Source of the DNA: JAJEFO01 sp965214325
Lineage (GTDB): Bacteria > Pseudomonadota > Alphaproteobacteria > Rhodobacterales > Rhodobacteraceae
DNA: 64,000 nt
Assembly (NCBI GenBank): GCA_965214325.1
Contig: CBDCBG010000006.1
Location: forward strand, 4,526,001-4,590,000
Direction: 5' to 3'
Shown: positions 20,510-29,485 of the stretch, piece after piece
Layout: the number at the start of each line of letters is the position of its first letter
Numbering within the stretch: the stretch's first letter is position 1
Program-made: the position numbers and the translations under genes
Notes under the pieces: model-generated
What the model saw: the letters and a program-made list of their open reading frames with translations, nothing else
What the model was told of the DNA's origin: nothing
Databases searched by the model: none

Positions 20510-20803
20510 ATGACCGTGAGATTGGTTCTTCAGGCCAGGGCGAAGCCTGGCACAGGCAATGACGTGGTTGCATTCTTTCAGTCCATCATGCCCGGGACGC
20601 GCGCCTACGAGGGTTGTGTTTTCGCAGCCACGTACCAGAATAGCGAAGATGCTGACGATGTCGTGCTGGTGGAGGCGTGGGAGACCCGCGGGCACTACGA
20701 GAAATACCTTGCATGGCGGCGCGATGAGGGCGTCAGCGCCAGGCTCAGGCAGATGCTCGATGGCGACCCACGCACCGGTTTCTTTGACATCGTCGATCTC
20801 TGA
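20510..20803 (+). CDS. Antibiotic biosynthesis monooxygenase (ABM) domain protein
   Basis: A 97-residue protein with the ferredoxin-like ABM pattern: a first strand VRLVLQARAKPG, the helix NDVVAFFQSIMPGTRAYEGC, a strand DVVLVEAWETRGHYEKYLAWR and a C-terminal strand TGFFDIVDL. I chose the ATG at 20510 because AGAAGGAAG lies just upstream, although the frame is open 36 codons earlier. ABM proteins are small dimers that act as cofactor-free monooxygenases, heme-degrading enzymes or quinol oxidases; which one applies here cannot be told. It appears to be a single-gene unit. Confidence 0.8.
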   Translation: MTVRLVLQARAKPGTGNDVVAFFQSIMPGTRAYEGCVFAATYQNSEDADDVVLVEAWETRGHYEKYLAWRRDEGVSARLRQMLDGDPRTGFFDIVDL

Positions 20804-21382
20804 GCGTCCGCCCCGGCGCCACGCAACGCCGGGCCGCCCGGACACGGATGTCCGGCCCGCCCCGAACTGATCCGGTTGCGTCGCGCTCGTTCTCACTGGC
20901 GGGACTGTGGCCTGCCTGTCATGCAGAAAGAGCCGAGGCGGGGGTGCAACTGACAGGAATGTCGCCGTCTGCGGCGTCGATGCGCGGTTTGAAGCCCCGC
21001 CGGATCTACGTGCGCCCCCTGTGCGGTCGGCTTTGTGGCGGTGTCGTGAGCCTGCGGCAGTTTCGCCTCCATCGCCCCGGCGGACATCCCGCCCCTCAGC
21101 GGCCGCTTCAGCCTCGTCGGCTTGTCGGACTTTCGGGGGCGTTCGGGCACGCGCCCGGGTTCTCTTCCAGCTTCGGCCTTGGCACCGGCCATTCCCGCGC
21201 CTCGATCGCCCTGGAATCCCTGGAGACGTGTCAGCAGGAGCGCGGCTGACCAGTGCCTCGTGCATGCGCTCTGGCAGCTGGTTCTCGGCGAACCGGGCGA
21301 AGGCGCGAGAGAACTCCGGATTCGACCGGATCATTCAATCAGGATACTTTGGTGCAAGATTTGGCAGAAGGGAATTTGAGCG
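20804..21382. other. About 580 bp with no supported gene
   Basis: Open frames occur on both strands but show no family motifs. The last 60 bp before rmuC are less GC-rich (around 21330-21375) and probably hold its promoter. Confidence 0.45.
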
Positions 21383-22798
21383 ATGGAATTCGACACGCCG
21401 ACGCTGACACTCGCAGGGGTTGTGATTCTAGCGCTGCTGGTGGCCCTTGCCCAGTTTCGCCGCCCAGGAAGCGATTCCGAAACGCTGCGGTCCGAGATGA
21501 CCTCATTGAAGAAGGACGCCAGGGAAAGGGACGGGCAGCTTGTCGAAGCGCGGAGCAACGCCGACAAGTACGAGGCGCTCGCGATCGAGCGAAAGGAAGA
21601 GACTGAGCGGTTGAGCGGTGACTTGTCGAAGCTGCGGAGGAGGCTGGACGAGGAAACGGAAAAGCAGACCAGGCTGTCCAAGAGGATCTCGGAACTTGAA
21701 ACCGAGATGAAGGCGGAGAGGGCGGCATCGGAAGAGAGGATCGAGATGCTGACCAAGGTCCGTGAGGGCATGGAGGCCAAGTTCAAGGATCTCGCGGCGG
21801 AAGCCCTGAAGGTGCAGGGCGAACAGTTCTCGAAGGCCAACCTCGAAAGGCTCGATCTGGCGTTGACGCCCCTGAAGGAGCATGTCGGTCACTTCGAGAA
21901 GGAACTGAAGGCCGTCCACAAGGCCACGATCGAGGACCGGGCAAGGCTCAAGGCCGAGATCGAGCAGCTCAGCAGGCGATCCGAAGCCATTTCCCAGGAG
22001 GCGGTGGCCCTGACGCGCGCCCTGAAGGGGGACCGGCAACGGCAGGGCGCCTGGGGAGAGATGATACTCGAGAGCATCCTGGAACGCTCGGGGCTGCGCG
22101 AGGGGGAGGAATACGAGACCCAGGCCCACAGGGTCAGCGACGAAGGCGACCGGCTTCGCCCTGACGTCGTCGTGAACATACCGGGCGGAAAGACCCTGGT
22201 CGTCGACAGCAAGGTGTCGCTGGTGGCGTACACGGATGCGGTGAACGCGGAAGACGAGGAAGTCGCAACAAGCGCACGCAAGCGACATGTCGCCTCGCTG
22301 AAGACCCACATAGACGGCCTTGCAGCAAGAGACTACCAGCATGCCGAGGATTCTACGGTTGACTACGTCATCCTGTTCGTGCCGATCGAGGGTGCGCTTT
22401 CCGAGGCGCTGCGCGTGGATGGCCAGTTGACCGAATACGCGCTGGACAAGAACGTCACGATCGCGACCCCGACGACGCTGATGATGGCGCTGAAGACGAT
22501 CGCGCATGTCTGGGCGGTAGAGCGGCGCAACCAGAATGCCGAGGCCATTGCCGAACGGGCCGGGCGCCTTTACGACAAGGTCGTTGGCTTCGTTGACAAC
22601 ATGAAGAATGTAGGCAAGCGGCTCGATCAGGCGCAGGACGCATATCAGGGTGCGTTTGGGCAGCTTTCCAGCGGGCGGGGCAATGTCCTGAGTCACGTCG
22701 AAAGGCTCAAGGAACTTGGCGCGCGCACCAACAAGTCCATAGGCGTCTCGTTTGACGACAGCGCGGTCGGACAGATCGAGCATGAGCCGGACGAATGA
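21383..22798 (+). CDS. rmuC: DNA recombination protein RmuC
   Basis: The 471-residue protein begins with one membrane helix (LAGVVILALLVALAQF). About 170 residues of charged coiled coil follow, then the RmuC nuclease-like domain with RQGAWGEMILESILERSG and KTLVVDSKVSLVAY. A C-terminal helical part contains LGARTNKSIG. RmuC proteins limit recombination between inverted repeats and may cut DNA structures at the membrane. It stands alone. Its presence in a window with several inverted insertion-sequence pairs is only a coincidence as far as the sequence shows. Confidence 0.92.
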   Translation: MEFDTPTLTLAGVVILALLVALAQFRRPGSDSETLRSEMTSLKKDARERDGQLVEARSNADKYEALAIERKEETERLSGDLSKLRRRLDEETEKQTRLSKRISELETEMKAERAASEERIEMLTKVREGMEAKFKDLAAEALKVQGEQFSKANLERLDLALTPLKEHVGHFEKELKAVHKATIEDRARLKAEIEQLSRRSEAISQEAVALTRALKGDRQRQGAWGEMILESILERSGLREGEEYETQAHRVSDEGDRLRPDVVVNIPGGKTLVVDSKVSLVAYTDAVNAEDEEVATSARKRHVASLKTHIDGLAARDYQHAEDSTVDYVILFVPIEGALSEALRVDGQLTEYALDKNVTIATPTTLMMALKTIAHVWAVERRNQNAEAIAERAGRLYDKVVGFVDNMKNVGKRLDQAQDAYQGAFGQLSSGRGNVLSHVERLKELGARTNKSIGVSFDDSAVGQIEHEPDE

Positions 22799-22984
22799 AC
22801 ATGTCGTGCCGGGATCCCCGCTGCCGAACTGGTGACCGCGAGCCACGGAACCAGGTTTCTTCAGGTCTTGTTGTTCCCGACATTTTCTGGAACGCGCCTT
22901 CGCCCGCATGAGACAGACGATTATTCAATGGGATGGCGAATGGCGCGAAAGTGCATTTTCTGCCATTGGGGATGAATGGTAACG

Positions 22985-23450
22985 GGCTTGCCATCTGAAG
23001 CATGACCGGTGTGGGAGGGCGAGCGGCAAGCGCCGTTCGCCCTGCTTTCAAAGTCGATCTTCTCGGCGATGCTCGGCGATGCTCGGCGCATCTTCGAACT
23101 CGACGCCAAGACGCCGCACCGTGCCGGGACAATGGTGTGACCCAGCAGAAACTGGGCCGCGCGCAGATTGCCGGTCTTGCGGCAAGTCAACGCCGCCCTG
23201 GTGCGCCTGAGTGAAAGCGTGCCGCAGCCGCTCGGATCAAGGCCAATCGCGGCCACCCAATCTCGAACCATCCGTGCGTACTGCCGCGTCGACACTGGCG
23301 GACTGCCGTGGAAGCGGCTCGGAAAGAGAACGGTGATCCGGAGCGTTTCCGGGCAACAATCCCAATCCCAGATGGAGTCGCGTGCAGTCCGTGACTTCAA
23401 ACTGCAACGGTCGATTGGCCTTGCACTCCTGCTGTATGCATTTCCTTCAT
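22985..23450 (-). pseudogene. Tyrosine integrase relic (frameshifted)
   Basis: On the minus strand a middle segment reads FPSRFHGSPPVSTRQYARMV, then IGLDPSGCGTLSLRRTRAAL and LRAAQFLLGHT. This matches the catalytic half of a common alphaproteobacterial tyrosine recombinase. Upstream RPLQFEVTDCTR is in one frame and DSIWDW in the next. Downstream the family's TVRYLGVE motif appears in another frame as TVRRLGVEFEDAPSIAEH, so the catalytic tyrosine is an arginine. The HSLRRT histidine is replaced by leucine (GTLSLRRT). At least two frameshifts and two active-site losses make this a dead gene. Confidence 0.75.
23062..23091. repeat. Short tandem repeat of CTCGGCGATG
   Basis: Two exact 10-bp units and a third degenerate one lie inside the integrase relic. 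The unit is not a multiple of three, so expansion here would itself shift the reading frame. Confidence 0.6.
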
Positions 23451-23460
23451 ATCATGCGCT

Positions 23461-23671
23461 TCCACGGAACGAAGCTGGGGGACCGTCGTCGTCGCCGAGC
23501 TTGTCGCGGCGAAAAAGGGGCGTCGGCAAGATGATCGTGGCGGCGTCCAAGTTCCAGGACGCCGACATCGTGCTCATGGGCATCATCCCGATCGGGATCA
23601 TCGGGTTCGGCATCGACATGCTGATGCGCCGGTGCGAGAGATGGCCGGTGCCATGGAAGGGCCGGATCTGA
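23461..23671 (+). pseudogene. TauC/SsuC-type ABC permease, C-terminal relic
   Basis: One frame reads SWGTVVVAELVAAKKG (from 23473). After a frameshift near 23515-23525 another reads VGKMIVAASKFQDADIVLMG, then IIPIGIIGFGIDMLMRRCER, ending PWKGRI and a stop. This is the usual C-terminus of nitrate/sulfonate/taurine ABC permeases. The rest of the permease and its partner genes are absent. It is a leftover of a lost transporter operon next to an integrase relic. Confidence 0.65.
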
Positions 23672-23955
23672 CCGCGAGAAGCGGCCGAGCGTGTCCGCGT
23701 CTCCGGGCTGCGCGCACGGCGACTCCTCGCCTCGGGCGCCAGCGGTGCCGGATCTTCCGGCGGGATTTCAGGTCGTTCTTCGTGAAGACCGGGACCGGAT
23801 GCCGCGATGCACATTTGCTCAATTCGGCAGCCGCGCCTTCGCGGAGTCCGGTCATGGTCGAACCGACACTGGTGCGGTGCAACTCCGACTTGAATGTCCC
23901 AGGCTCTTGCCAACGGGTCCTTGCCAGACGCGGACGGAAGCCGGGAATTTCCGGG

Positions 23956-24858
23956 TCAGGGGCAATCCACGTCAAGGCCGTTTGCGCGTGCAACGAAGTC
24001 CGCGAGCATCGGCACGAACCTGTCGCCTTCGCCGGCTGCGTCCATTGCGGCAAAGGCGTTCCTGACCGCCGACTGGATCGGGTTGAGCGCCCCAACCGAA
24101 TTCGCCAGGCTGGTCACGTAACGCATGTCCTTATGTGCGTTCGAGATCGCGAATCTATGCGCGTTTTCATCTCGCTCCAGCGTCCACTTCATGAAGGTTT
24201 CGTAGAAGCCGTTTGACAGTCGCCCGGGCCGTATCACGCTGTCGACCTGTTCCGGCGTCAGGCCCGACTTGCGCGCGAGCGCCAAGGCCTCCGCGTAGAG
24301 CGCACCGTAGCCCATGGCGATGAAATTGTTGATGAGCTTCATCTTGTGCCCGAGCCCGACCTCGCCGAGATGCACGATGACACCTGCCCAGCACTCTATC
24401 ACCGGCTTGATGCGCTTGAACGTCTCTGGACTGGCGCCGACCATCGCATCGAGCCTGCCTTCCCACGCCTCCTTTGGCGTGCGGGACAGGGGCGCGTCCG
24501 CCATGTGCCCGCCTGCCGCCCCGATTTCGGCCGCCAGCGCCAATGTGGAGACCGGGTCGGAGGTCGAGCAGTCGACAATGACCGCGTCTGGCCGGAGACC
24601 TTCGAGGATTCCGCCCGGGCCTTTGACGAGTTCCTCCACTTGTGTCGATCCCGTCACGCATAGATGAATGATTTCAGAACGTTCCGCGAGTTCTTTCACG
24701 CCTCTTGCTTCGACGGCGCCGCGTGCAACGAGGTCGTCGACCGCTGCCCGCTTTCGGTGCGCAACGATCGTCAGCGGGTACCCGGCCTCGACGATGTTCT
24801 TGGCGATGCCGTGTCCCATGAGGCCGACACCGATCATGCCAATGGCGGTGTTCGCCAT
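23956..24858 (-). CDS. NAD(P)-dependent beta-hydroxyacid dehydrogenase (3-hydroxyisobutyrate dehydrogenase family)
   Basis: A 300-residue enzyme with an N-terminal Rossmann fold (GMIGVGLMGHGIAKNIVEAG), the substrate loop DAPLSRTPKEA and the catalytic-lysine helix GLGHKMKLINNF. Members reduce or oxidise small beta-hydroxyacids such as tartronate semialdehyde, 3-hydroxyisobutyrate or 4-carbon sugar acids. It starts 3 bp after the aminotransferase stop and is the last gene of a minus-strand operon with a UxaA-type dehydratase and a DenD-like enzyme. Oxidation or reduction of a sugar-acid intermediate is therefore likely. The exact substrate is unknown. Confidence 0.85.
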   Translation of the reverse strand: MANTAIGMIGVGLMGHGIAKNIVEAGYPLTIVAHRKRAAVDDLVARGAVEARGVKELAERSEIIHLCVTGSTQVEELVKGPGGILEGLRPDAVIVDCSTSDPVSTLALAAEIGAAGGHMADAPLSRTPKEAWEGRLDAMVGASPETFKRIKPVIECWAGVIVHLGEVGLGHKMKLINNFIAMGYGALYAEALALARKSGLTPEQVDSVIRPGRLSNGFYETFMKWTLERDENAHRFAISNAHKDMRYVTSLANSVGALNPIQSAVRNAFAAMDAAGEGDRFVPMLADFVARANGLDVDCP

Positions 24859-24861
24859 GTC

Positions 24862-26034
24862 TCAATCCTCGCTCAGGAACCTGCGCATGCGCGCCAGGGC
24901 TTCGCGGATGCTCTCCAGGCTGTTGGCATAGCTGAGGCGGAGATAGCCCTCTCCCAGGATGCCGAAATCAGGGCCGCCTACGGTTGCCACGCCAGGCCCC
25001 TCCAGGAGATCCGACGCAAGCTCCCTGGCCATGCGACCTGTGCCGGTGATGTTCGGAAAGGCATAGAACGCGCCCTTTGGCGTGACGCAGGACACGCCTG
25101 GAATGTCATTCAGCAGGTCAACCACGAGTTGCCGGCGGGCATCGAACTCCGCCACCATCTCGCCGACCGCGTCCTGCGGCCCGGTCAAGGCCTCGACGGC
25201 GGCATGCTGGGCCGGGGCATTCACGCACGACCATGCATTCACGGCGAGCTTTCGGGCCCTTTCGTAGAGTCCGTCGGGCCAGACCGAATATCCCATGCGC
25301 CAGCCCGTCATGGCATAGGTCTTCGAGCAGCCGTTCAGCAGGATGACGCGGTCGCGGATCTCGGGATAGCCGAGAAGCGGAACATGTTCCTCTCCGTCAT
25401 AGAGCATCTGGTCGTAGATCTCGTCCGAGAGGAGCGCCACGTCGGGCCATTCGGCAAGGCCGGACACCAAGGCGTCTACCTCGGCTCTTGGCGTCACGCC
25501 GCCACACGGATTCGCCGGAGAGTTCAAAATGACGAGGCGCGTGCCCGACGTCATCAGCGAAAGCGCTTCCTCAGCCGAAAATGCGAATCCGTTCTCTTCC
25601 CGAATCGGGATTGGAACTGGCCGCGCGCCGGTGAACTCGATCATCGAGCGGTAGATCGGAAAGCCCGGATCGGGGTAGAGAATCTCCGCCCCGGGTTCGC
25701 CGAACATCAGGATGGCCGCGAACATCGTCACCTTGCCCCCGGGCACGACGAGGACGTGGCCGGGGTTCACATCGATCGCGTAGCGTCGGTGAATGTCGGC
25801 GGCGACGGCCTCGCGAAGCTCCGGGATGCCCGTGGCGGGCGTATAGCCGTGCCGGCCGTCGCGGAGCGCCTTGACCGCCGCCTCCACGATGTTTGCAGGG
25901 GTCGGGAAATCCGGCTGGCCTATGCCCAGGTTGATGACGTCCTTGCCGTCTGCGGCAAGTTCTCCGGCCCGCGCGAGCACGGCGAACGCGTTTTCCTCTC
26001 CTATGCGGTCGAATCCGCTGACCGTGCCCAGCAT
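24862..26034 (-). CDS. Class I/II pyridoxal-phosphate aminotransferase
   Basis: The ATG at 26034 follows GGGGAGGATGC, a strong ribosome site, and gives 390 residues. Fold-type I aminotransferase marks are NLGIGQPDFPTP, NSPANPCGG, LLSDEIYDQM and the PLP lysine in NGCSKTYAMTGWRMGY. The family includes aspartate and other amino-acid aminotransferases. It lies between an SDR gene and a hydroxyacid dehydrogenase gene (10-bp and 3-bp gaps), so it may aminate the keto acid made by this pathway. Specificity cannot be read from the sequence. Confidence 0.88.
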   Translation of the reverse strand: MLGTVSGFDRIGEENAFAVLARAGELAADGKDVINLGIGQPDFPTPANIVEAAVKALRDGRHGYTPATGIPELREAVAADIHRRYAIDVNPGHVLVVPGGKVTMFAAILMFGEPGAEILYPDPGFPIYRSMIEFTGARPVPIPIREENGFAFSAEEALSLMTSGTRLVILNSPANPCGGVTPRAEVDALVSGLAEWPDVALLSDEIYDQMLYDGEEHVPLLGYPEIRDRVILLNGCSKTYAMTGWRMGYSVWPDGLYERARKLAVNAWSCVNAPAQHAAVEALTGPQDAVGEMVAEFDARRQLVVDLLNDIPGVSCVTPKGAFYAFPNITGTGRMARELASDLLEGPGVATVGGPDFGILGEGYLRLSYANSLESIREALARMRRFLSED

Positions 26035-26044
26035 GCATCCTCCC

Positions 26045-26791
26045 CTAATATGTCGCCCGCCCGCCCGAGATGTCGAAGACGGCGGCGGTCGTGAAGCTGC
26101 ATTCCCTGGACGCCATCCAGGCCACCATGTTCGCGATTTCCTCCACCTCGACGAACCTCCCGCGCGGAATCTTCGCCAGCATGAACTCAACGAATTCTTC
26201 GGTGACCTGTTCAAGAATCTCGGTGTTGGCCACTGCCGGAGTGACGCAGTTCACGGCGATGTCATGCTCGGCCACTTCCTTGCCGATCGCCTTGGTAAAG
26301 CCGATGACCCCTGCCTTCGAGGCCGCGTAATGCGTGGCGTTTGGATTGCCTTCCTTGCCGGCGATCGACGCGATGTTGACGATGCGCCCGTAGTTGCGGG
26401 CCTTCATTCCAGGCAGCACGGCCTTGTTCGTGTGATAGGTGCCGGTCAGGTTGACGGCGATGACCTGATCCCAGACCTCCGTGTCATATTCCTCTATTGC
26501 GGCAACTGGTCCGGCGATGCCGGCGGAATTCACGAGAATGTCGATGTGATCGAGCGCCGACTCTGTCTCCGTGCAGGCGGCCATGACGGACGCGTAGTCG
26601 GTGATGTCGCAGCGGACGGCCCGTGCGCCATCGATCCTGTCTGCCGCTGCCCTGGCCTTCTCGAAATTGATGTCCCAGAGGCAGATCCGGGCTCCGGATT
26701 CGGCCAGCCTGTGGGCGCAGGCGAGCCCGATGCCCTGTGCGCCCCCGGTGATGACGGCGGTTTGTCCCGAGAGGTCGTAGCTGTTCGGCAT
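26045..26791 (-). CDS. Short-chain dehydrogenase/reductase (SDR)
   Basis: I start it at the ATG at 26791, which overlaps the stop of the upstream dehydratase gene by one base (TGATG), giving 248 residues; an in-frame start eight codons upstream is possible. Classical SDR motifs are TGGAQGIG for the cofactor, NSAG, and the YAASK active site (Y-x-x-x-K). The cofactor loop ends in a strand with CLWDIN; its acidic residue suggests NAD preference. In this operon it probably oxidises a hydroxyl of a sugar acid. Confidence 0.88.
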   Translation of the reverse strand: MPNSYDLSGQTAVITGGAQGIGLACAHRLAESGARICLWDINFEKARAAADRIDGARAVRCDITDYASVMAACTETESALDHIDILVNSAGIAGPVAAIEEYDTEVWDQVIAVNLTGTYHTNKAVLPGMKARNYGRIVNIASIAGKEGNPNATHYAASKAGVIGFTKAIGKEVAEHDIAVNCVTPAVANTEILEQVTEEFVEFMLAKIPRGRFVEVEEIANMVAWMASRECSFTTAAVFDISGGRATY

Positions 26792-28311
26792 CACATCACC
26801 GCCCCGATCTGCCATGGCACGAACTCATGGTCGCCAAGCCCTTGCGCTTCCGACTTTGAAGTCTCGCCGCTGGCGACCTTGAGGAATGCCTCGTAGATCT
26901 CGTGGCCCTTTTGCTCGACCGTGGCCTCGCCAGTCAGGATGTCGCCCGCGTCAATGTCCATGTCGTCCTTCATGCGTGCATACATTTCCGAATTCGTGGC
27001 GACCTTCACCGTTGGCGCGGGTTTCGAGCCGAACGCCGAGCCGCGACCGGTCGTGAAGCACACGAGATTGCACCCGCTGGCGATCTGGCCGGTCACGCTT
27101 GCCGGGTCATATCCGGGACTGTCCATGAATGTGAAGCCCCTTGCGGTTACCTGTTCTGCATACTTGTAGACACCGGCGAGTGGCGTGGTGCCACCCTTTG
27201 CTGCCGCCCCGAGCGACTTTTCGAGAATCGTTGTCAGTCCGCCCTTCTTGTTGCCTGGCGAAGGGTTGTTGTCCATCGAGCCCTTGTTGCGGGCGGTGTA
27301 GTCCTCCCACCAACGCACGAGTCCGACAAGTCTTTGGCCGATCTCCGGAGATGCCGCGCGGCGGGTCAGCAGGTGCTCCGCGCCGTAGATTTCCGGCGTC
27401 TCGGCAAGCACGCCCGTGCCGCCCTGCGCGACCAGCAGGTCGCAGGCATGCCCGAGTGCGGGATTTGCCGTGATGCCGGACCATGCGTCCGAGCCGCCGC
27501 ATTGCAGCGCGACCATCAATTCGGAAGCGGGGCAGGGAGTGCGCGTGGCCTCGTTGGCCAACGGCAGCATCGCCCGCACCCTTTCGATGCCAAGGTCGAT
27601 GGTGCGCTGAAGGCCCGCGACGTTCTGAATGTTCATGGTCTGAAACAGCGGCCCGTGTTCAAGGCCGTAGGCTTCGAGAAGCCAGTCGATCTGGTTCATC
27701 TCGCAGCCGAGACCCACCATGAGAACGCCGGCATGGTTCGGATGCCGTGCATAGCCCCACATGACGCGCTGCAGCGCCTCGAAACCGTCGCCGTCTCCCT
27801 GCATGCCGCAGCCTGTTCCGTGAACGAACGCCACGACGCCATCGACATTCGGGAAGTCGGCAAGCTCTTCCGGACCGAACGCATCGGCGATGCGCCGCGC
27901 CGCCGTTGCCGAACAGTTCACCGAGGTCACTACGGCGACAAAGTTGCGGGTGCCGGTGCCGCCGTTGTCGCGGCGATAGCCCATGAACGTATCGCGCGAC
28001 TTCTCCGCCACCATGCTGACCGGGCGAAGATCGGTGCCGAACTCGTAGTCCATGTCGGTGTTGCGGAACCTGGTGTTGTGCGTATGCACATGGTCGCCCG
28101 GTGCTATCTGCTCTGAGGCGTAGCCGATGATCTGCGCATATTTTCGGATCTCTCCGCCCACGGGGATCGGGCCTGTCGCCACCTTGTGGCCCGACGAGAC
28201 CGGCCACGGGACCTTGACGCCTTCGACGACGGTGCCGGCGTCAAGGTGCCGGGTCGCCGTGACCACGTTGTCGGCGGCGTCCAGCCGAACATGTGACGGA
28301 TCCTGGGTCAT
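26791..28311 (-). CDS. UxaA-family dehydratase (altronate/galactarate dehydratase-like)
   Basis: The 506-residue protein combines an N-terminal SAF-like domain (about residues 8-85) with the UxaA/GarD catalytic body. It has GYRRDNGGTGTRNFVAVV, VHGTGCGMQGDGD, CGGSDAWSGITANPALG and TTGRGSAFGSKPAPT. These metal-dependent enzymes dehydrate sugar acids to 2-keto-3-deoxy acids. The start at 28311 is 60 bp after the DenD-like stop, and the end overlaps the SDR start. The particular sugar acid is not determined. Confidence 0.88.
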   Translation of the reverse strand: MTQDPSHVRLDAADNVVTATRHLDAGTVVEGVKVPWPVSSGHKVATGPIPVGGEIRKYAQIIGYASEQIAPGDHVHTHNTRFRNTDMDYEFGTDLRPVSMVAEKSRDTFMGYRRDNGGTGTRNFVAVVTSVNCSATAARRIADAFGPEELADFPNVDGVVAFVHGTGCGMQGDGDGFEALQRVMWGYARHPNHAGVLMVGLGCEMNQIDWLLEAYGLEHGPLFQTMNIQNVAGLQRTIDLGIERVRAMLPLANEATRTPCPASELMVALQCGGSDAWSGITANPALGHACDLLVAQGGTGVLAETPEIYGAEHLLTRRAASPEIGQRLVGLVRWWEDYTARNKGSMDNNPSPGNKKGGLTTILEKSLGAAAKGGTTPLAGVYKYAEQVTARGFTFMDSPGYDPASVTGQIASGCNLVCFTTGRGSAFGSKPAPTVKVATNSEMYARMKDDMDIDAGDILTGEATVEQKGHEIYEAFLKVASGETSKSEAQGLGDHEFVPWQIGAVM

Positions 28312-28371
28312 GATGTGATCTGCCTCGCTTTCGCCCGATTCGGTGCCTGCGCCGCTGGCGCATTCAGGGAA

Positions 28372-29340
28372 TCACGCGGCGGGCATATCCTCCTCGATAT
28401 AGGTTTGCACGATCGATGCGAAGTCCGGGTCGGCGGCAAATCCAAGCTTGATGGCGCGTTCGGGAGCGAAATCCCTTGGCCAGCCCGCCACGATTTTCAT
28501 GATTGTTTCGTCAGGTTCCCGCCGTATGAACGAAACGGCGCTCTCTCCGGCGGTCTCGCGAAGGGCCTCGATCTGTTCCGCCACCGTGCAGGACACGCCT
28601 GGCATGTTGAGCGCGCGGCGACCGCCGAGCATGTCGAGGTCCAGTGTTGCCGCGTGCCTGAGAAACCCGGCGGCCGAGCGAGGAGAGGCATGCCAGTGGC
28701 GAACGGTGTCCGGCACGGGCAGGATCGCTTGCTTGCGGCTCAGCGGTTCCCGGATGATGCCCGAGAAGAAGGATGACGCGGCGCCGTTGGCCTTGCCTGG
28801 CCGAACGCAGACCGTCGGCAGGCGGATGGACATGCCGTCGAAATACCCCTTGCGGATATAGTCGCCAAGCATGAGTTCCGACACCGCCTTCTGCGCCCCG
28901 TACGACGTCCGTGGCATGGTCGGGAAATCGTCGCCGATCTTTTCGGGAAAGGGCGGCCCGAACACGGCGATGGAGGACGTGAATATGATCTTCGGCCGGT
29001 AGGTGCCGTCGGATGCGGCCGTCTCGGCGCGAAAGGCCTCGAGAAACCCCCTGAACGCAACCATGTTGATGTTCCAGCCCAGGTCAAAATTCGCCTCCGC
29101 CTCCCCGGAGACGATCGCGGCGAGGTGGTAGACGAGGTCGAATCGCTCGGCGGCCATTGACTTCATCATCGCCTGATTGGTCACGTTGCCCTCGACACGA
29201 AGTGCCGCAGGCGCGCCACTTTCCGGAAACGCCATGTCCAGAAGCTTGACCTCGTCGCGGCTTGACAGGGGATCCAAGGCCAGCAGCCGCGCCAGTTTCT
29301 GGCCCACCATGCCGCCACCGCCGATGATCAGGATTTTCAA
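28372..29340 (-). CDS. denD: NAD-dependent epimerase/dehydratase family, D-erythronate dehydrogenase-like
   Basis: I place the start at the TTG at 29340 because AGGGAGG lies 6 bases upstream and the cofactor motif (KILIIGGGGMVGQKLARLL) begins immediately. This gives 322 residues, the size of DenD. Extended-SDR features are the glycine-rich motif, FTSSIAVFG, and the YGAQK catalytic Tyr/Lys. DenD oxidises D-erythronate at C2 in four-carbon acid-sugar catabolism. The operon's UxaA-type dehydratase and the lack of a DUF1537 kinase mean the classical erythronate route is not complete here, so the substrate may differ. Confidence 0.75.
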   Translation of the reverse strand: MKILIIGGGGMVGQKLARLLALDPLSSRDEVKLLDMAFPESGAPAALRVEGNVTNQAMMKSMAAERFDLVYHLAAIVSGEAEANFDLGWNINMVAFRGFLEAFRAETAASDGTYRPKIIFTSSIAVFGPPFPEKIGDDFPTMPRTSYGAQKAVSELMLGDYIRKGYFDGMSIRLPTVCVRPGKANGAASSFFSGIIREPLSRKQAILPVPDTVRHWHASPRSAAGFLRHAATLDLDMLGGRRALNMPGVSCTVAEQIEALRETAGESAVSFIRREPDETIMKIVAGWPRDFAPERAIKLGFAADPDFASIVQTYIEEDMPAA

Positions 29341-29485
29341 TTTCGCCTCCCTGGTTGCTTGGCGGAGATTGTATCGAAGACCGCCTGAATTCAAGTGCCG
29401 TTGGCCGTTCGACACCGCCTCCAAAACGGGCTAGGTGGCTTCTGATGGCACGATGCAGATGCCGGCAAAGTGGAGGATGACCTGA

